64,000 bases of DNA from Brachypodius melanocephalos (taxonomy: Eukaryota > Chordata > Aves > Passeriformes > Pycnonotidae), in contig VZSR01000514.1 of assembly GCA_013398615.1 (NCBI GenBank), forward strand, positions 5,868,462 to 5,932,461, written 5' to 3'. The stretch's first letter is position 1, and every line of letters starts with the position of its first letter. Below the pieces are notes generated by a model. That model saw only the letters and a program-made list of their open reading frames with translations. It made no database searches and was not told where the DNA came from. The position numbers were made by a program, and so were the translations under genes. Below are positions 46,791-61,720 of this stretch, in pieces.

Positions 46791-49700
46791 TAGCTAAACT
46801 GCACAAAAAAGCTAATGTTCTCAAGGCTGAAGATCTACATTTAGTTTTTCCTTGAGGTAAGCAGTCTCCATTAGAAAATATATGTTTTTCACTCACAGAA
46901 GCAAACAAATATTCTCATGAAACTGATGCATAAAATAAGCAAAGAAAGCACCCTCCTGTGAGTGCAGCAGCCTGCTAGAAGTCCTGAGTAAGCAGCATTA
47001 GAAATCTATTACTTTATGGAGGCTGGAAAACGTTTGCTTAATATTTTTAGCCCAGTTGACAGTTTTGCTAACCTCTCTCCCCTCAGAACATTTTTCATGT
47101 AAATATTTTTCAACAGTAAGTTTATAGAAGCAGAGGGGTAAAGGAGCAGGGAAATATAAGAGGAGCAGGTGAAACTGTCAATGACCTAGACCTATGAAAT
47201 ACCAACTCTGCAGCCTGATCTCCATCTGCTCCCTAGTGGATGCCCGCACTGGGAAACTTCAAAGTTCCCCTGACTACAAATAAATCTGGGCTGCACACAC
47301 GTACTTCTTACACACCTCCAACACACAGCCCATCTCAGTGCATTCAGCTGGGAGCCCTGGCCCCTCAACATAGGAACTCTGACCCCTAAACATGACTAAG
47401 AGGAGCCCACATGTTGCAGACACACACCTCAGTGGTGCCTCTGAGCACCAGATCCATGGTGCCTTTTGTGTCCAGCTCCAAATGGCCTGGCAGCCACTCA
47501 GGATAACTGGCTTCATTTCAGTGTAACGTTGAGATCTAGTCATAAAATAGGAGTGTGAGCTCTTTATTTGTTCTTGACTGCTGATTTCAGGCATTCACAG
47601 AGGGGTGACCATCCCAGAAGATGATAGGCAGTTATTTAATCAGCCTTTTTCTCCTTGTTCCAAAAGAGATTTTTTCCTATAAGTTTCTAGATAAAGGTGA
47701 AACCATGGCCACTGAAAATTACAGATTATAGAAAGGTCAGGCTGCAGGAACACTCCCACCTGCATGCCCTGAATCCTACACAGAGTATTTCCTGAGCCTA
47801 AAAAGCAGAAAGAATGGTAAAAACTCACTGTAATGGAAATTCTGAACGTGTATTAAACCACCAGGTGTTGAGGGAGGCTTAGGTGATGGGACTGAGGAAA
47901 AGCATTATTTGTGGGTAAGCAGTGTCATGACTGGGAAATCATCCTTTCCTTTGTGCTGAGTTCCAGCCTTGCAGCAAGCCCAGTGCTGGAAGGGGCTGTG
48001 CCAAGAGGCAATCCCTCCCCTGAAAAATGTCTCTGAGATCCAGCTAGAGAATATTCCAGCAGTGCTAGAGCCCCAGCAGGGGACAGATTGATGAAAATCA
48101 CGTGAATTTGTGTGATATTTGCTATTTTCTGGCAGGTTGGGTTGTTGGGTGATTCAGCTATGTGTAAACCTTTGTCTCCTCCCTGCAAATTACCTTCACT
48201 TCTCCTCTCTTCGTTCCTGTGCCACTCATTTGGATGGAGGTTAGGTGACCTGGCATCCTTTATTCATGAAAGAAGCCCTGTAATATATGTACATTTGTTC
48301 TATGTACATGGGGTTAATTTATTTTTCACAAAAAGTGCAGACAAAGAGCCCTGAAGATAAAAATCCCATATTTTCCTTCCCAGAAACAGATGGTGTTGTC
48401 CATGCTGCAGTGGTTGTCCTGCAGAATTTCTCCTGCCTCATCTTGAACACCACAGGGAATTTCAGCTGCTTGTACAGCCCTTGGCCTTACTGAGATCAGG
48501 ATAACAGTGCCAGCCTGTTATCCTAGCCTGGTAGATTTTACAGCTTCCCCTAACTCCTCCAAGCTATAAATTGGATTGGGGGAACTGATTTTTTTTCTCT
48601 GGGGAACCAGAGAATCACAGTTGGTGACTGATGTCATCCTGTTCTCACTACCCAGCTGTAACTCGTGGGCAGATTTGTTGTCTTCAGCAATTAAAAGGTG
48701 ATTTAAAAATTGGTTATCTATCCCTCATAGCAGGAAGTGTCTCCAGTTTAACTGTGAAATTTAACACTATCAGAAAACTCCAGTTTATCCCACGTGAGCT
48801 ATTATGGAACTTCTGAGAAAGAAACTGCATTTGTCACTGGGGAATAATAAGTCTTATTTATAGAGTAGCCCATGCATGAAATCCTCTGGGCAACTAACAA
48901 AATACAGTCTGGCTTTAAAAAAAAACAACAAGTAAAGACTGAAAAAATATCTCCATGTAGTCCAACAAATGCCAAGAGGGGTGAAATAGTTTCTTAATGT
49001 TTTTAGACCAAACGTGGTCAGCAGTAAATGAGTGTCAAACGGATTTTTAGCAGGCATTTTCTGGAGTGGCTTGGCTGTCCTCTTCCAAGCAGTTGGTAGC
49101 TGTGTGGGATGATCAGAAAAAGAAGAGAGAATACAGCTGAAGAGGTGACGATGTCTTGACCTTCAGCTCATCAGAGCACCCCTTCCGTCTCTGAGCAACT
49201 TTCATCTAAAACTACAGAAAAAAACTAATATAGAGATGGCTCTGCTGAACACCAAGTGACATTAATTTTGCCCTCAGATGTGGCAAATTAGGAGAAAAGG
49301 CCGCCTGTTTAAAATATTTCCCGGTTAAGTCTTGAGGTCCCGTCCAAGGGAGGAAATTCGGGGTTTTCACTTCAATTCATGTGAGTAGGGCAGTCCCTGT
49401 TCCCTGCAGGGGCTGAAGTTTTGAGGGGATCTGAGGACTGCTGGGCCACCCTTGAAGATCTGCTGGTCCCCAGTGTCAGAGGTGACTGTCACTGAGCATT
49501 ACACAGAGACAGCACTGGGGAAAACTGTGAGAAAGGACAATAATATCCAGACCCCTCTTACCCCTGGAATATGTGTGAAGATCCAGAGAAGACTGGGGAC
49601 CAGAGCCAGAGGTGCTCTCCATGTCAAGATTCTCATCTCTACTCGGTTTTTAAGGAGAATAAGAGTGAATTCAGGATGCTATCAAAAACCAGATGATAAT

Positions 49701-51692
49701 TTATGCAGGTACAATACATCTCTTAATATCTCCCTTCCAACCACATTTTCTGTATGTTGCAGCTTTTATTTTAATTATGGCATTCCAAATGACTTGCCTT
49801 TCAGTCAGCAAGACCGAAAGATCTTGAAAGACCCCAGAAGTAATTTATGAGCAATTATCTGATTTTCATTTTCAGCAGCCTGTACTGTTCCGATTTCTGT
49901 CACCTTGGAATATTCTTCGCTGCAGTGTAGATAATTTAACTAATAGGAGGGACACCCATTTAAAAGGGGGCTTTCTAATGACAGGCCCTGCTGAGCCTGC
50001 TGACACTGGTGCTGGTAGTTGGAATTATTATGGTGATTCTCAGCATTTTCATTAATCTCTTCTGCATTCTCTGGGGTTTTTGAGTTGAAATTTGCCAGGC
50101 AAGGTCTTAGCAAAGTAACAACTTTTATTCTCATTCCTTAGGGCCTTTTTTCCTGTTGTGAGAGTCTATTAAATAAGTTAAAAGTAGTTCAAAAAACTAC
50201 AAATGAAGATGATGACAACAGGCTGAAGGAGTATATAGAGAGAGCAATGACTGTCTGCTGGAGCAGTGAATTCCCCCTTTCTCATACCCTTCACCTGAAC
50301 ATCTGGGTCAAGGAGGGTGGTGGAGTGGCTGGGTGTTGGAGAGAGGAATGGAATGCCTGCAAAGAGCCCTGTGAGGGCTGTCAGATGGGTCTGCCCCACC
50401 TGGCAGGACGTGCAGAGCAGGATGCAGAGCACTCACCTTCCCTCTCTGCTGGTCCAGGCACAGCTGAGGTGTCCTCCAGCAAGCATTGGAGAGTGGGGCA
50501 AGATTGTCAGTGGGGCAGCACAGTCACATGCATTGTTCACTCTGTCCACCAAGTGGCCACTAAGTGCAGGAACTTGTCTGGTCTGATAGTGTTTGACCAG
50601 CCCTGAGAGCATAGGGAGCTCATGGAAGAGCTGGTGGAACCAAAGCTCTCACATTCCTGGAGCACAGGGGCTCCAAAGGGTTTTATCTTGGACAGAGAGC
50701 CCCACAGAGGCAGTGGAACCAAGGTATTTCTTGTCATCATGTCACCAGCTGGGGAGAGGGTTCCCACAGCTCTTGCAAACCAAGTTAAGCAGAGATGCCC
50801 CGGCAAAATGAGCATTTTCTCATTCTGGTCACTAACAGAAATAATCTGTTTTCATTCCTCTTGGGTTAAATTTGCTTATTGAGATTGCTGGTGATTCAGA
50901 AGACAAGAAAATTCCACTATTTGCCAGTACAGCACTGACTGCAGAAGGCCCTGTTTTTGTGTGGAGCATTTGGGTGCTACCACAATCCAAATCACAAATA
51001 ACATTTTTGTGTTTATCTTTTCTTCCCTTTGATCTTTCCCACACTGTGATTGCTGATAGATTCAGCTAGCTTAGAAACAAATATTTATTGCAGCTATGCT
51101 CTTCCATAAATAGAAATTGTATACTTTTAATTTATTTTTTTTTAAAGTGTGTATCTGGAAGCTAAAGGGAAGGAAATCGCAAGCATTTAAAAAGGCACAG
51201 GATGTAAGCATGTGCTCGTGTCCCACGTCTGCACTAGTGCTGAGCTGAGCACAAACACCACTGCTGTTCTCAGCAAACATCAGAGTCTTCAGGCTTTCAA
51301 ACATTCAGTATGCAGAGGAGGAAAAGGCATGGCAGCTACCAGCTAACTGGGAGGTTTTGTTTTATTTCTCTCTCTGTTCCTCTTGAACGCACTTAGAGGG
51401 GATGGCTCAGAGGATTCAAACTTCCTTGCTTGCTTTTAGGGAAAAAAAAAAAATCATCCCTGCTTTGGGAACCCAACTTCTCTACCCAAGTAGGAAGTCA
51501 CAGATGTAACACATCAGTAGGTAAGAGAAATGCTCACCTTGCCCCCACCCTGGCACATCTGAAGTGAAACCTAGGTCAAATCTTTTCATGTGTTGCTCAT
51601 AGTTTCTTTAAAATAGTGTTTCCACTGATGCACACCAAACATGATGAACATTTTTTCATGTATTATTAATGCATTTCTTTGTACCATGTTCC

Positions 51693-51708
51693 AAAAAAAA
51701 AAAAAAAA
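51693..51708 (+). repeat. Poly-A run (A16)
   Basis: A pure 16-base A run. A shorter A12 run lies at 51442-51453. Confidence 0.8.
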
Positions 51709-52399
51709 GTTTTGATTTATTCCACACCTTAAACCCAATGTGACAAAATAGTGAGACGGCAGCAGGCTGCCTCTTTCTTTCTCCAAGATTTGAAAACTGA
51801 ACTTAAAAGTCTGGAATTATACTCAGATGCATTCCACTCTTGTAATATTAACATTTTTTTTATTACCTGAACTATTTTCCCTGTCTCCCTTGACTCCCAC
51901 AGCAGGGACTCTCATATTATTTCCTGCAGTGTTCCACCCCCACTTTCAGAGACCTGGATTTGAGGAGCTGCCCTACCGTTTATCAAAGCTTTTCCCTTGG
52001 TCATCAGAGAGAGTCTTGTCTGGTTTGGGCTCTATGAAATTGTCTGCTTCTACTTTTTTCCTTGCTTTTTCTTCCTCTTCTTTGTATCGAGTTATCTGTT
52101 CACAGCTGAGTAATCTCAGTAGAACTGCGGGGATGGAGATCTTCTTGCCTCACGTCAAAGATACAGAACCTTTTTCAGCTGAGCCAGGGATTGGTGATAC
52201 AGACAGGTATTTATAAGTGCTCACACAAAGTAGGCATGAGGTGTCCGCTGTGGCAATTCCTGTGCAATATTGTATTGATCATATATACCTCTGACCTCCT
52301 TTTCTGCCCTCTAACCGTGCAGTTCACCTCCACCAAGACTAACTGCTTTCAGTCTTCTTTACTGTTTGGTGCCTCTCAAGTAGCAACCATCTTTCTGGG

Positions 52400-52431
52400 A
52401 AAAAAAAAAAAAAAAATTAAAAAAAAAAAAA
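52400..52431 (+). repeat. Compound poly-A tract
   Basis: A18, then TT, then A12. It could be the tail of a very old retrocopy, but the 200 bases upstream match nothing I recognise and no target-site duplication is visible. Confidence 0.8.
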
Positions 52432-55400
52432 TACAGCCCAAAGAACACACAGAAATCAGAAAAAGAAGGTCTTTGTTTCTTTTCTTCAAGATGTAGGATT
52501 TTCTCCCAAACCAGGGCTGTAAAATATATAATATCCATTCCTAGGTGAGCTGACATATTTAAATCTCAGTGGATTGTAAAACACATTAAATCATTACTGT
52601 ATTTATCCCACAGAGATTTGGAAAGTATTTGTCTGACAAGGCAGCAAAAAAAAAATTAAGATTGAGGTAGGTTGTGAGATAATAGATTTGAAATTGCCAC
52701 TATTGTTGCACAGAGAAAAAAATCACAGATCATTTCTCAGTGAAACCATTGCTACTAAATTTGTAGACAGAGTCCATCATCAGTAAATATTTTAAGGATA
52801 TGAAATTAGTTTGGTGATCCAGCTGCAGAGTGGTGTGATATGGCTCTAAGCAAACATTTTGGTTAAACTTGCTTGGGGGTTAAATTCTTTGTGAGCTTTC
52901 AGCTCTCCTGTTGGTGATCTTTTCCACACAATACAAAGCCCCTTCCCTGCCTGTGCTTTACTCTTTAAAGCTCTTTAAAAACATTTCTCCCTGAAAGCCT
53001 TTCTGTGGTGCAGGGAGCGCACACGGGTGGAAATTCTTGGTTGTCCCTAATCTCTGTCCATTTATGTGACGGTCCCCTACGTGGGAATTTCTCAGAGTAG
53101 AAATTAGTTTCTCCTTCCTGAGAGTTTGAAAATCGTCTAGCCCAAATCAGCACCTGTGATAAAGATGCTGACACCAGTGTTGCAGATGGCTATTATTTAT
53201 TTATGTGCTTATAAGGGGGTAATGGAGTGCTCTCAGCTAATATCAATAGAAATATATTTTACAGCCACTATATATATGTATATAAAAGTACAGATAATGA
53301 GAACATTATAAACTTCACTAATCAGGTCCCTGAATATTTGCTTGAACAGAAAATCTAAATTTCTTTTATCTCTATTTGTTTTTCAGTCATTTGGGGAAAG
53401 AAAATATTCCACCCCACAAATATAATTGTCACGTTTCATTTTTTTAAAAAAATAGAGAGAAAAGACCCCTCTTCTGCTGTGTTTTTATGTTGCAACCCTT
53501 TCCAAGGCTGGGCACTTGTGGGGGAGCTAATTATTTTCTGTGGCTACTCTAGGTGACAACTGCAATTACAAAACACTGATGTTTGCTTGAGATTCTGGGA
53601 TATAGGCAGAAAGCAAATTTGGAATGCTAAATGGAATGTTACTCATTCTAAGAGTAACACTCGATCTGCTAAGCTGACAGTGAACAGGAAACCCATATGA
53701 GCTATATCCACCAAAATAGGATTTACTCAACTCAACTGGCTCAATGCACCCTTACCAGAGGGTTGTAGGAGACTGTTTTGCTGATGGTTACAGAACAAAA
53801 AATCTGCAAGGTATTAGTGCACATTTTGTAAACATTAAAAGTGGGCAAATCTATAGAACAAATTATACACACTTTTCCCCACTCCTTTTTTCTGACAGCC
53901 TAACTCTGCCCATACTGTGCTGAAAAAAGGGTTTTCACAGATTTATGGTGTTAACTGTTGAATCTATATTTATGAGTTTCCATGATGTTTCTGTAATAAT
54001 AAGATTATTAACATCCTTTTTACTTAGTATGAGGCACTAAGGCAATCAATGCATGAAACTCACCCGCCTGTAACAGCGGCTGGTTCATTAGCCAGGGACT
54101 GCTGTAAGGACTGGGGTGAACATTGAGAAGTCTGCATTTATTTTTAGCAGGGACTCGATATTCTGTGCAAATCCAGCATGAGAAGGGGGAGTGGATTTCT
54201 CATTGGCAAAGAATCCTTTCCAGAATGGCCTCATTCAAACACTTTATACCTTTTCTTTCTAGCCCTGCACCCTAAGGTGTTGGTGAAAGAGCATGAAAAT
54301 CACAGAGAAGGGTTTTTGGTGAAACTGGTCCTCTGTTTTGAGTCTTGTCTGCTGAGTGTGCTTCTACCAACAGCTGTGCCCATTTAATGCTTTGTCTAGT
54401 TGCCATTTTTGGCAATTAGCTCACGAGAGCCTCATGTTGGGTCATTTCAAAAGCCTCACAGAATCTTCAGATATACCTTGCTCGTGCTGAATTCTGCTCT
54501 GTCCTCAGTATCTCTTTTCCTTTCAAGTGAGACCAGGTTAGATGGGGAGGCAGTTCCCAAAAGCTGGATCTTGCACCTTTTTAAGAATCTCCAACCTCAG
54601 TGACACCCAGATCCCTTGGTGGGCACTGAGTGGCCTCACCATGGATGTGTGGTCCCAAAGGCTCTGGTTCAGCACTGGGGTCCCACCCCATCCCTGTGCA
54701 GGGCAGCTGCACACTGACAGCACGGTGCTGAAAACATCACGAGGACAGATTGTGAACACATTCAGTTCTTCAGCTTTAATTAATCAGATTGGAAGTCCAC
54801 TTGCTCAACTGAAGAGCTTGCAACAGCGTGTGAGAGTGACAGCTATGGAAAATGCCATCATTAAGGGTATTTCCACAGTGTCTATGACTCTCCATCAGCA
54901 GACAGGCATCCCAAAGCAATGCACACAGTATTTTCAAAATATAAAGTGTGTATGAGCAGCCTTTGTACGTTTACTGTATATTCAGGGAGCTCAAACTGAG
55001 GCTCTGACCTGAATTTGGAATTGAGTGGTCCTTTCAGTTAAGTAAAAGCTCATTTTTCATGACTACAATCCATTTATCAGGTGAACCAAAAACCCCATAA
55101 GCAGACAGTTTTAGGATTTCAAAGTGGCTTCATACAGGTTCTAGGAAACAACTTGCAAAACATGCAGGAATTTATACAGAGATGTTTAATAAATCAAAGA
55201 GACACTTACAACAATGAACATCACTCAGTTTAGGTGATTAGTTCTTTACAGTCATTAGGATTGGAGACCAGAGTGTGTGGACTAGTCTCTTTTTATAGAT
55301 GATTGATGGGATGAGAGAGATCAGAAACAATATTGTAGACAACAGATGAACAGAGAATATTAAAAAAGCAATGGGGGGAGGATTGAAGCCCTGCTGAAAG

Positions 55401-58400
55401 ATTAAAGAATAGAAGGAAGTACAAATGAGCAAATCAATTATTGTGTGAAGATTTCTAGGATGTTGTTTAATTCATATTGGCCTGTTCTATATTTAGTTTC
55501 CTCACAGTTTCTTTTTTTTTATTGATGTTTCTTTTAGTTCCCTCTCTGGAATCTGATTCTAAGATGCATCATTGAATCATCCTTTGAGGAGAAATGTTAC
55601 AAAATGAGACCCAATCTAGCAAACATTTTCTGACATGAGCTGCCTTGCCTTAACTAAGCAAAATTCAATGATGCTCTTTCAGAGTGTGAAAATCACTCAA
55701 AGGAGCAAAAAGTTTGGAAAAATGGGCCATGGAGGGGATACATTGTTTTTGGGAGGGAAGGGCAGAGAAGGAAGGTGTAACTCCAGACATGCTTTTTCCT
55801 TCCTCTGGAATTCACTTGAACATCCTATGGGAGAGGTTGCTGGAAGGATGGACTCAAAAAATGTCCAGAGCAAAGGGGATTTATGTGCAGCATCTGTCTG
55901 TCAGACCCCCTTGCTGGATGCAGTGTCAGGATTTGGGCAGCTCCCACACGGGAACATCTATTCAGGACCAGCTTCAGGGGCCAAGGACAATGGGTTTTTC
56001 AGCTTCTTCTCCCCCCTGAAGCCTTCTTTTCCAAAGAATCCTTTGGAAGTGGTACATTGTATGGAAGATCCTTCCCTCAAGGGGGTTGTTTGCTTCAGTT
56101 TTTGGGGTCCCACTCAGTTAGGTGTACAAGTGAGGATGTCAGAGAGGGGAAACATTTGTGCTAGGGAGGCACCACGGTAAAGGGAAAATGGGAAGTAAAT
56201 ACAGATTTTAAAAATCATGTACTGTTATAACAGACCACAGATGTTAAAATAATGTAACCATATTGCTTTGCTGTCTTCAACATGGCACTAAAGAGCTGAG
56301 GTCAGGCTGTTCAGGAATTAGTTCCACTTTGGAGCACAATTGCATTAGTTTTAACAATAAATTATTCAGTTTTTCAATGCTTGGCTTAAGAATGATTATA
56401 ACATATCTGTAATTTCTTTTAGTGTAAACACTGATACATGCTGCCACCCACACCAGCACCTCCACATTCAAAATTTGCAGTGAAAGTTTGGCGGTCTGTC
56501 TAACCCTACTGTATGAAAAGTGCTGCTTTACACACAAAATATCAACTTTTTCTCAGAAAGTTATTTTTAACAACAGCCAAAAGAATTCACTGATGTCCTT
56601 CTCTGTGAAGCATTTCATAGGAATGTAGTGACTCTTGACTCTTTTCTTCTTTCTGAAAGACTATGATGCATTACAGGAAGATTGTCAACCAGGATGTTCA
56701 TGTTATTGTCAAGGGTTAGGAAAGGAGGAACTTGACAGCTGCTATCATGAAACATTGTCATGGTAGGCCCATATAAAAATTTCTCAACCTTAAAAATGCT
56801 CAACTTTTGGTTTAAGGATCTGAAGCGAGAAAACGACGGTGACTTTCCAGTGAGCTGATACAGCTGTTGGCTGTTAACAAGAGAAGCCTCACTGGGCACT
56901 GTCTGCATTTCCCTTTATGAACCCCAGACTCTGATTTTTCATGGTGCTGAGTCTGTCCATTCCCAGTTTGGCCCTTTGAAGGTCACGCTGGTGATGTGGA
57001 CACAGAGACACACTGGGCTGCAAATACCTTTCTTCCATGACTTTCACTAGATCTGGCTCTTTGTACCTTCCATCAGTCTATCTTTAAAGCCTGCAAGGCT
57101 TGACTGCAATGACAAAAGAAATTGGAGATTGGAAAAGTAAAAAAAGAGATTTGGTAGCTGCTTGGTCAAAAAAGAGCTGGTTAAAGAGGACCAGAGGGAA
57201 GCAGGAAAACTGTGCTGAATGTAGTGAACTAGGGGGAAGAATGGTGGTTGAAAATTTCAGAGTAAAGTAAGGATGAATTAAGTGGAAACAGGACACAAAA
57301 TCCCTTAGGATCTGCTCACGGTTCTGGTAACTAACTTACAAACTATTACCCCTGCAGTTATTGATCTGGTGCTCACATTTAGCATTGCTGCTCAAGAGAC
57401 AAGTTTCTCATCTGAGAGAGTCTGATAAAAACCATGATCAGTTTTACTTGTGGTTGCCACTGCTACATGGGGAAAAGTGCAAACCATGCTGTGCTGTTTC
57501 TGTTACAAGTTTCAGAATCTTAAATAGAAAAAAAACTTGTTTGACTCCAACTATGTTTAAAATGAGCTTGAATACTGGATCAGTGTCTAAAGAAAAAAAA
57601 TAGCTTTTCAGAAAGAAAATCCAGGTCAAAGTATAGATCTGAGATGAAGGAACAAAAGGAGGAATTGTAACCTGGGGAAGCTGAACTTGAAATTAATCAA
57701 CATCTTTATGCTCAACCAAATTGGCCCTGCTCATCACAGCAGGCCAGCCAAGCTGAACACAAAACCAAGACAAACATGACATAAGGCTACTCATGTCAGC
57801 ACCTCCACACGGAGAACAGGAAGTTAAGGCAGGGTCTACCACCATGTACAATTTTTCAGCTGGCCATTCAGATGAATAATTGTGTCTATATGCACTAATG
57901 ACCATTAGACAATACATGAAAAATCAAAATCTGCTTTATATACTTATTTAGTGCGCTGCACAAGGAAATCTAAACATTTTAGGAGAATTAAATATTTGTA
58001 TAGTTCTTACCGAAAAATGTTTGGCTCTGTCAGAACTGCATAGCTGTGCTCATGACACTTGTGCCTCTTTGCACCTAAAGTTGTCTCTGTTATTTCAGTC
58101 ATTCAGACAATTCATTGAAAAGCATATTAAACTATTCTTCCAAAGAATTCTCAGATATTTAGTATGTGTATTATTTTATGATTGCCTGTTGGATTCCTTT
58201 CCTGAAAACAAATGGTGACTCAATGAAAAATGTGACTCCTCTTTAAAGCAGCAACGCTACAGCAAATGGGAAGAAAAAAATAATTTAAAAAATTTCAGTA
58301 ATTATTATTTAGTGATGTAAGTTGGAGGCATGTCTTGAGGTTTTTTAAAACTCAGGTGTTTCCTAATTTGTAATTGCCTCTAAATGCATGCAAAATAGCA

Positions 58401-61379
58401 CGGGGGTCATAGTTAATCACAACTTTGCTTGTACGAGTTCCCTCGGATTAAGATTCCTGCCCTCTACTTTGCCTGGGAAACGACCAATGGGGTGGAGGAG
58501 GTGTTTGGTTACTGGAGCAGAGAGACTATATTAGCTCTACCTTTGCAGTCTAAAAATATCTCTTTTTTAGGATGGTTGGACAAAATCTGGCCCTTGGGAT
58601 TTATAGCCTAGGCAGGTTAAGTGAGTGTTGTGCACATTAAATGCAGACTTTGAGGTAGGCCATCGCATCTTTCCTAAAATGATGTTACCCTACGGTCAGA
58701 TTTTGTTTGTTTTTAATACTCTGTAAATTTACTACAGGGGCTTTGATGCATGTTTTTCAGCTTGAAAGCAAAACTGTCTTCCTTCATCCACCACTTTACA
58801 ATTTTAATGCTTTTAGCAGGCAGCTCCAAGACACAGAAATGGGCTCAGAAAGCAGCACAGCTAACAAGAATATCTGGAGCTGTTCTAGGAAAGATTTAAA
58901 AGAACACCCGAGAGGCCAGACGAGGATAGAAAATCTTTTAGCCAGGTGTCTGTCAATCTTTGACTGAGCACATGGACAAAGCTCCACCGTGGCAGGTTGC
59001 TCTTCAAGGTGGTGTTCATACACCTTCAGAGGAAGAATTTGTTACCCAATCAGTGCCAGAGAGAGGCTGCTGGTCCTGGTGTGCATCCCTGGGGTAGGAT
59101 TGCCTCTCTCTCCCACTAGCTCTGCTTTTTGCACCAGCTTTGAGCTTGCATAAAGCCTTTGATGAGTCACTCCTGAGTTACAGCAGAATGGACAAGGGGT
59201 GAGCCCTCTTGCACATCCAGCAGAACTTTCTGCTGCCTGCACTCACTCTGTTTTTCGTTTGTTTGATTATCTTGAATTTTTTAACTGTGCTTTTGATCTG
59301 AGCCCGAGAATTGAAACCATCACTGGGAATGTGCTGCTAGAGAGAATTATGAAGCAAAATGCAACCACAACACTTTAAATGTTGATTTAAGGGATGTGTA
59401 GACCTCATGCTGGCTCTCTGCACCAAGATGAATTTCTCATAGAGAGTACCCCTCCTCCATTTTCCAGATTCTGTATTAAAAGTCAATCCCCTATACTCTC
59501 TCTCAACTTCTATATAAAGAGGAATAATAGGGCTACTGCTTTCTCATTTTCATTGGCAGTTTGAAAAGGGCTTGTGTCTAATGGAAGTGGAGGGAACACT
59601 AAAGAGAAAGCATGAACACGTGTAGGGCTTTTGAGTTATCAAGTTAATTAAAGAAAGCCACAAAATGATAGCAGTGTAAAAGACAAAAGTCAAAGCATCC
59701 ATGCATATCCCATGGCATTGCTGTTGACTCTGAAGAAAGGTGTTCATACCCTTGACGAGTTTGGCTTGTGCTTCTGTGGGTTGATGCCAGCAAGTGTTTC
59801 TAGAACTTCTGCTTTTGTTGGAGTCACATAATAGATGTTTTTATCTTGCTTTTATCTTCAGAATTTCCTCTCTCCTCTCATATCTGTGGTGATTTGTTTA
59901 TTCTGGTGTTAATAACTGGATCTGCAGTTAGTGTGTCTAATAGCATAATAATCCACATACACCAGATACATAGAGGTAGATTCAGCACAGAATATTCATT
60001 TGTGTTGGAGGATGGAGAAGAGTTATCAGCCAGGGTTTGAAACGCTTTCCAGAATCAGAATTCAAGTGATCTGTACAGTGGCAGAAATATATCCAAGAGT
60101 AACATTTTTTCGGTGGAAATTCCCATTTTAGGGAGTGAAAAAGGACAAAGTAACATTTCTGCTGTTTATTCTGGCAACCAAAGCTGCTCAAACATTATAG
60201 AGTATAATACTCAGTAGTAATTCCAAATAAATCATTTGGGACTACAGTCTTTTAGGTTATTTTTTCCTTCCTTTATAGTAGACATCACAGCTAGGACAGG
60301 GCATGTCTTTTGCCTGGAGCTGCTCATTAATACAGGAAAAAATAGTGAGCCAGAATACTTTATTAACTAAACAGACAGGACATAGTGAAAGTAGAGAAGT
60401 TACTAGCCACATTTTTGTGATGGGAATGAAGGAGTATTTAGAGAAATTATTTATTCAAGACAGTATTGACGGTGATGCAGAAAACCCCCAGCCCACCACA
60501 GTCCTGATCCAGTACTTCGAAGTTTTGTTTTCATCTGTTCATTCTCAATTAAAATGATTTGATGGTTTTTATCTTTTTTTCCCTCCATGTTTGTTGTTGG
60601 AAGACACCTAAATTGTCACAGAGAAATGCTTCATGTCGGATATGCAAGCCGTGATCACTAGGATGGGCTTGGAGATTTAGGGAGTAATCAATTCCCAAAA
60701 AAAACAAACACCTGTACCTAACTCCTGCCCCACCCTTGAAGACTTTTGCCATGCACAGAAATATATTTTATGCATTTCCATGCCCAAAAGGGGGTGGCCA
60801 TATCCTGATGGACAAGGAAAGCAAGATGTGCATGTGGGCTTACAACTTTGAAATATCAGTATGGTTTCAAAACCTCTTTTCAGTTTCTTGAATCTCCCTG
60901 CAGACAAAATATTTCCATATATAGGAAAGTGAAAGAAGGATTTTCACTTGTTCAAACTTCTTGCAGACTTCAGTCTATCTCCTAAAACCAGAAGAAGTGA
61001 GGTTTGCCTTCCCATTGGGTCTGACATGAGGACCACCTTGCCAGTGTCAGGGGCCAGAATAAAAATGGATCCACTGGACATTCTCACTGGTCACAGTCCT
61101 CCTGGCAACAAAAAGAGACCAGCAACCCTGTGTCTTGCATCTTATTGTGTGGATTTACATGGTATAAAGGGACTGTGAGCATTGTACTAGCTCTCTGCAC
61201 ATGGCAGGGTTTCACTCAGCAGCTTGAGAAGGTCAATTAAGTATTAAATAGCACCCAGGAAAACAGGGTAAGATCACTAGGTGCCATGTAACATTTTTTT
61301 ACATATCATGAGCTGTGCACAAGGGCATATCTAAATAAAATGCATAGGAAATAGCATCACACAAATATGATCTACATTT

Positions 61380-61720
61380 TTCCTTGATCAAAGAGGCTGA
61401 GGGAAAAAATAATTAAAAAGTAAAAGCCTTATGCAATGAGATTTAAAAGAAAACTTCGGAGGCTGACAAGACGCATCTGGCACAACTTCAAAGTCCATCA
61501 AAGTACATATAATCAATGTTTGTCAATAGCAGTTTTGCATCCTTTAATTTATCTTTCATGGATATAAAGCATGATGTTATTAGGATCCAGTCCATACCTT
61601 AATTCTGTTTGAGATTTGATGAATCAGGGCTCTATTAAAATTCAGTGCAAATCAGCTTACTCAAGGACACATTACATAAAGTCGTGTATTATCTAACTCC
61701 TTTTATCTTGCTGTCTTTCC
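61380..61720. promoter_or_regulatory. Candidate conserved non-coding element with TCF/LEF-like sites (CNE-11)
   Basis: AT-rich and repeat-free. It has the palindromic TCF/LEF-like CTTGATCAAAG at 61383-61393, a second CATCAAAG near 61498, ATAATCAATG near 61509, and CATCCTTTAATTTATC near 61538. All frames are interrupted. The motif content suggests a Wnt-responsive or homeodomain enhancer; this is inference only. Confidence 0.38.

Larger units (their letters stand above)
46791..61379. other. Non-coding stretch, no gene seen
   Basis: No gene recognised over 14.6 kb. The longest forward frame (55635-56180, 181 codons) has no domain and is overlapped by frames of 101 and 93 codons. By rough estimate about one frame of that length is expected by chance in 64 kb. 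Weak CNE-like texture appears at 49.23-49.39 kb and 58.39-58.62 kb. Otherwise there are only homopolymers. Confidence 0.5.

Noticed and set aside
47226..47242. Third CTCF-like motif (reverse strand CCACTAGGGAGCA)
   Set aside because: The core has a mismatch in the invariant GGC part and the flanks match poorly; weaker than the two reported sites.
52300..52440. Poly-A tract as evidence for a processed pseudogene
   Set aside because: No recognisable upstream gene body and no target-site duplication seen.
55635..56180. 181-codon forward open frame
   Set aside because: No recognisable domain or splice context, and frames of 101 and 93 codons overlap it in another register. By rough estimate, with stop frequency 3/64, about one frame of this length is expected by chance in 64 kb of six-frame DNA.
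58480..58535. CCAAT box (58484) and TATATTA (58527) as a promoter
   Set aside because: The words are about 40 bp apart, but there is no CpG enrichment, no downstream exon and no other core-promoter signal; likely coincidence.
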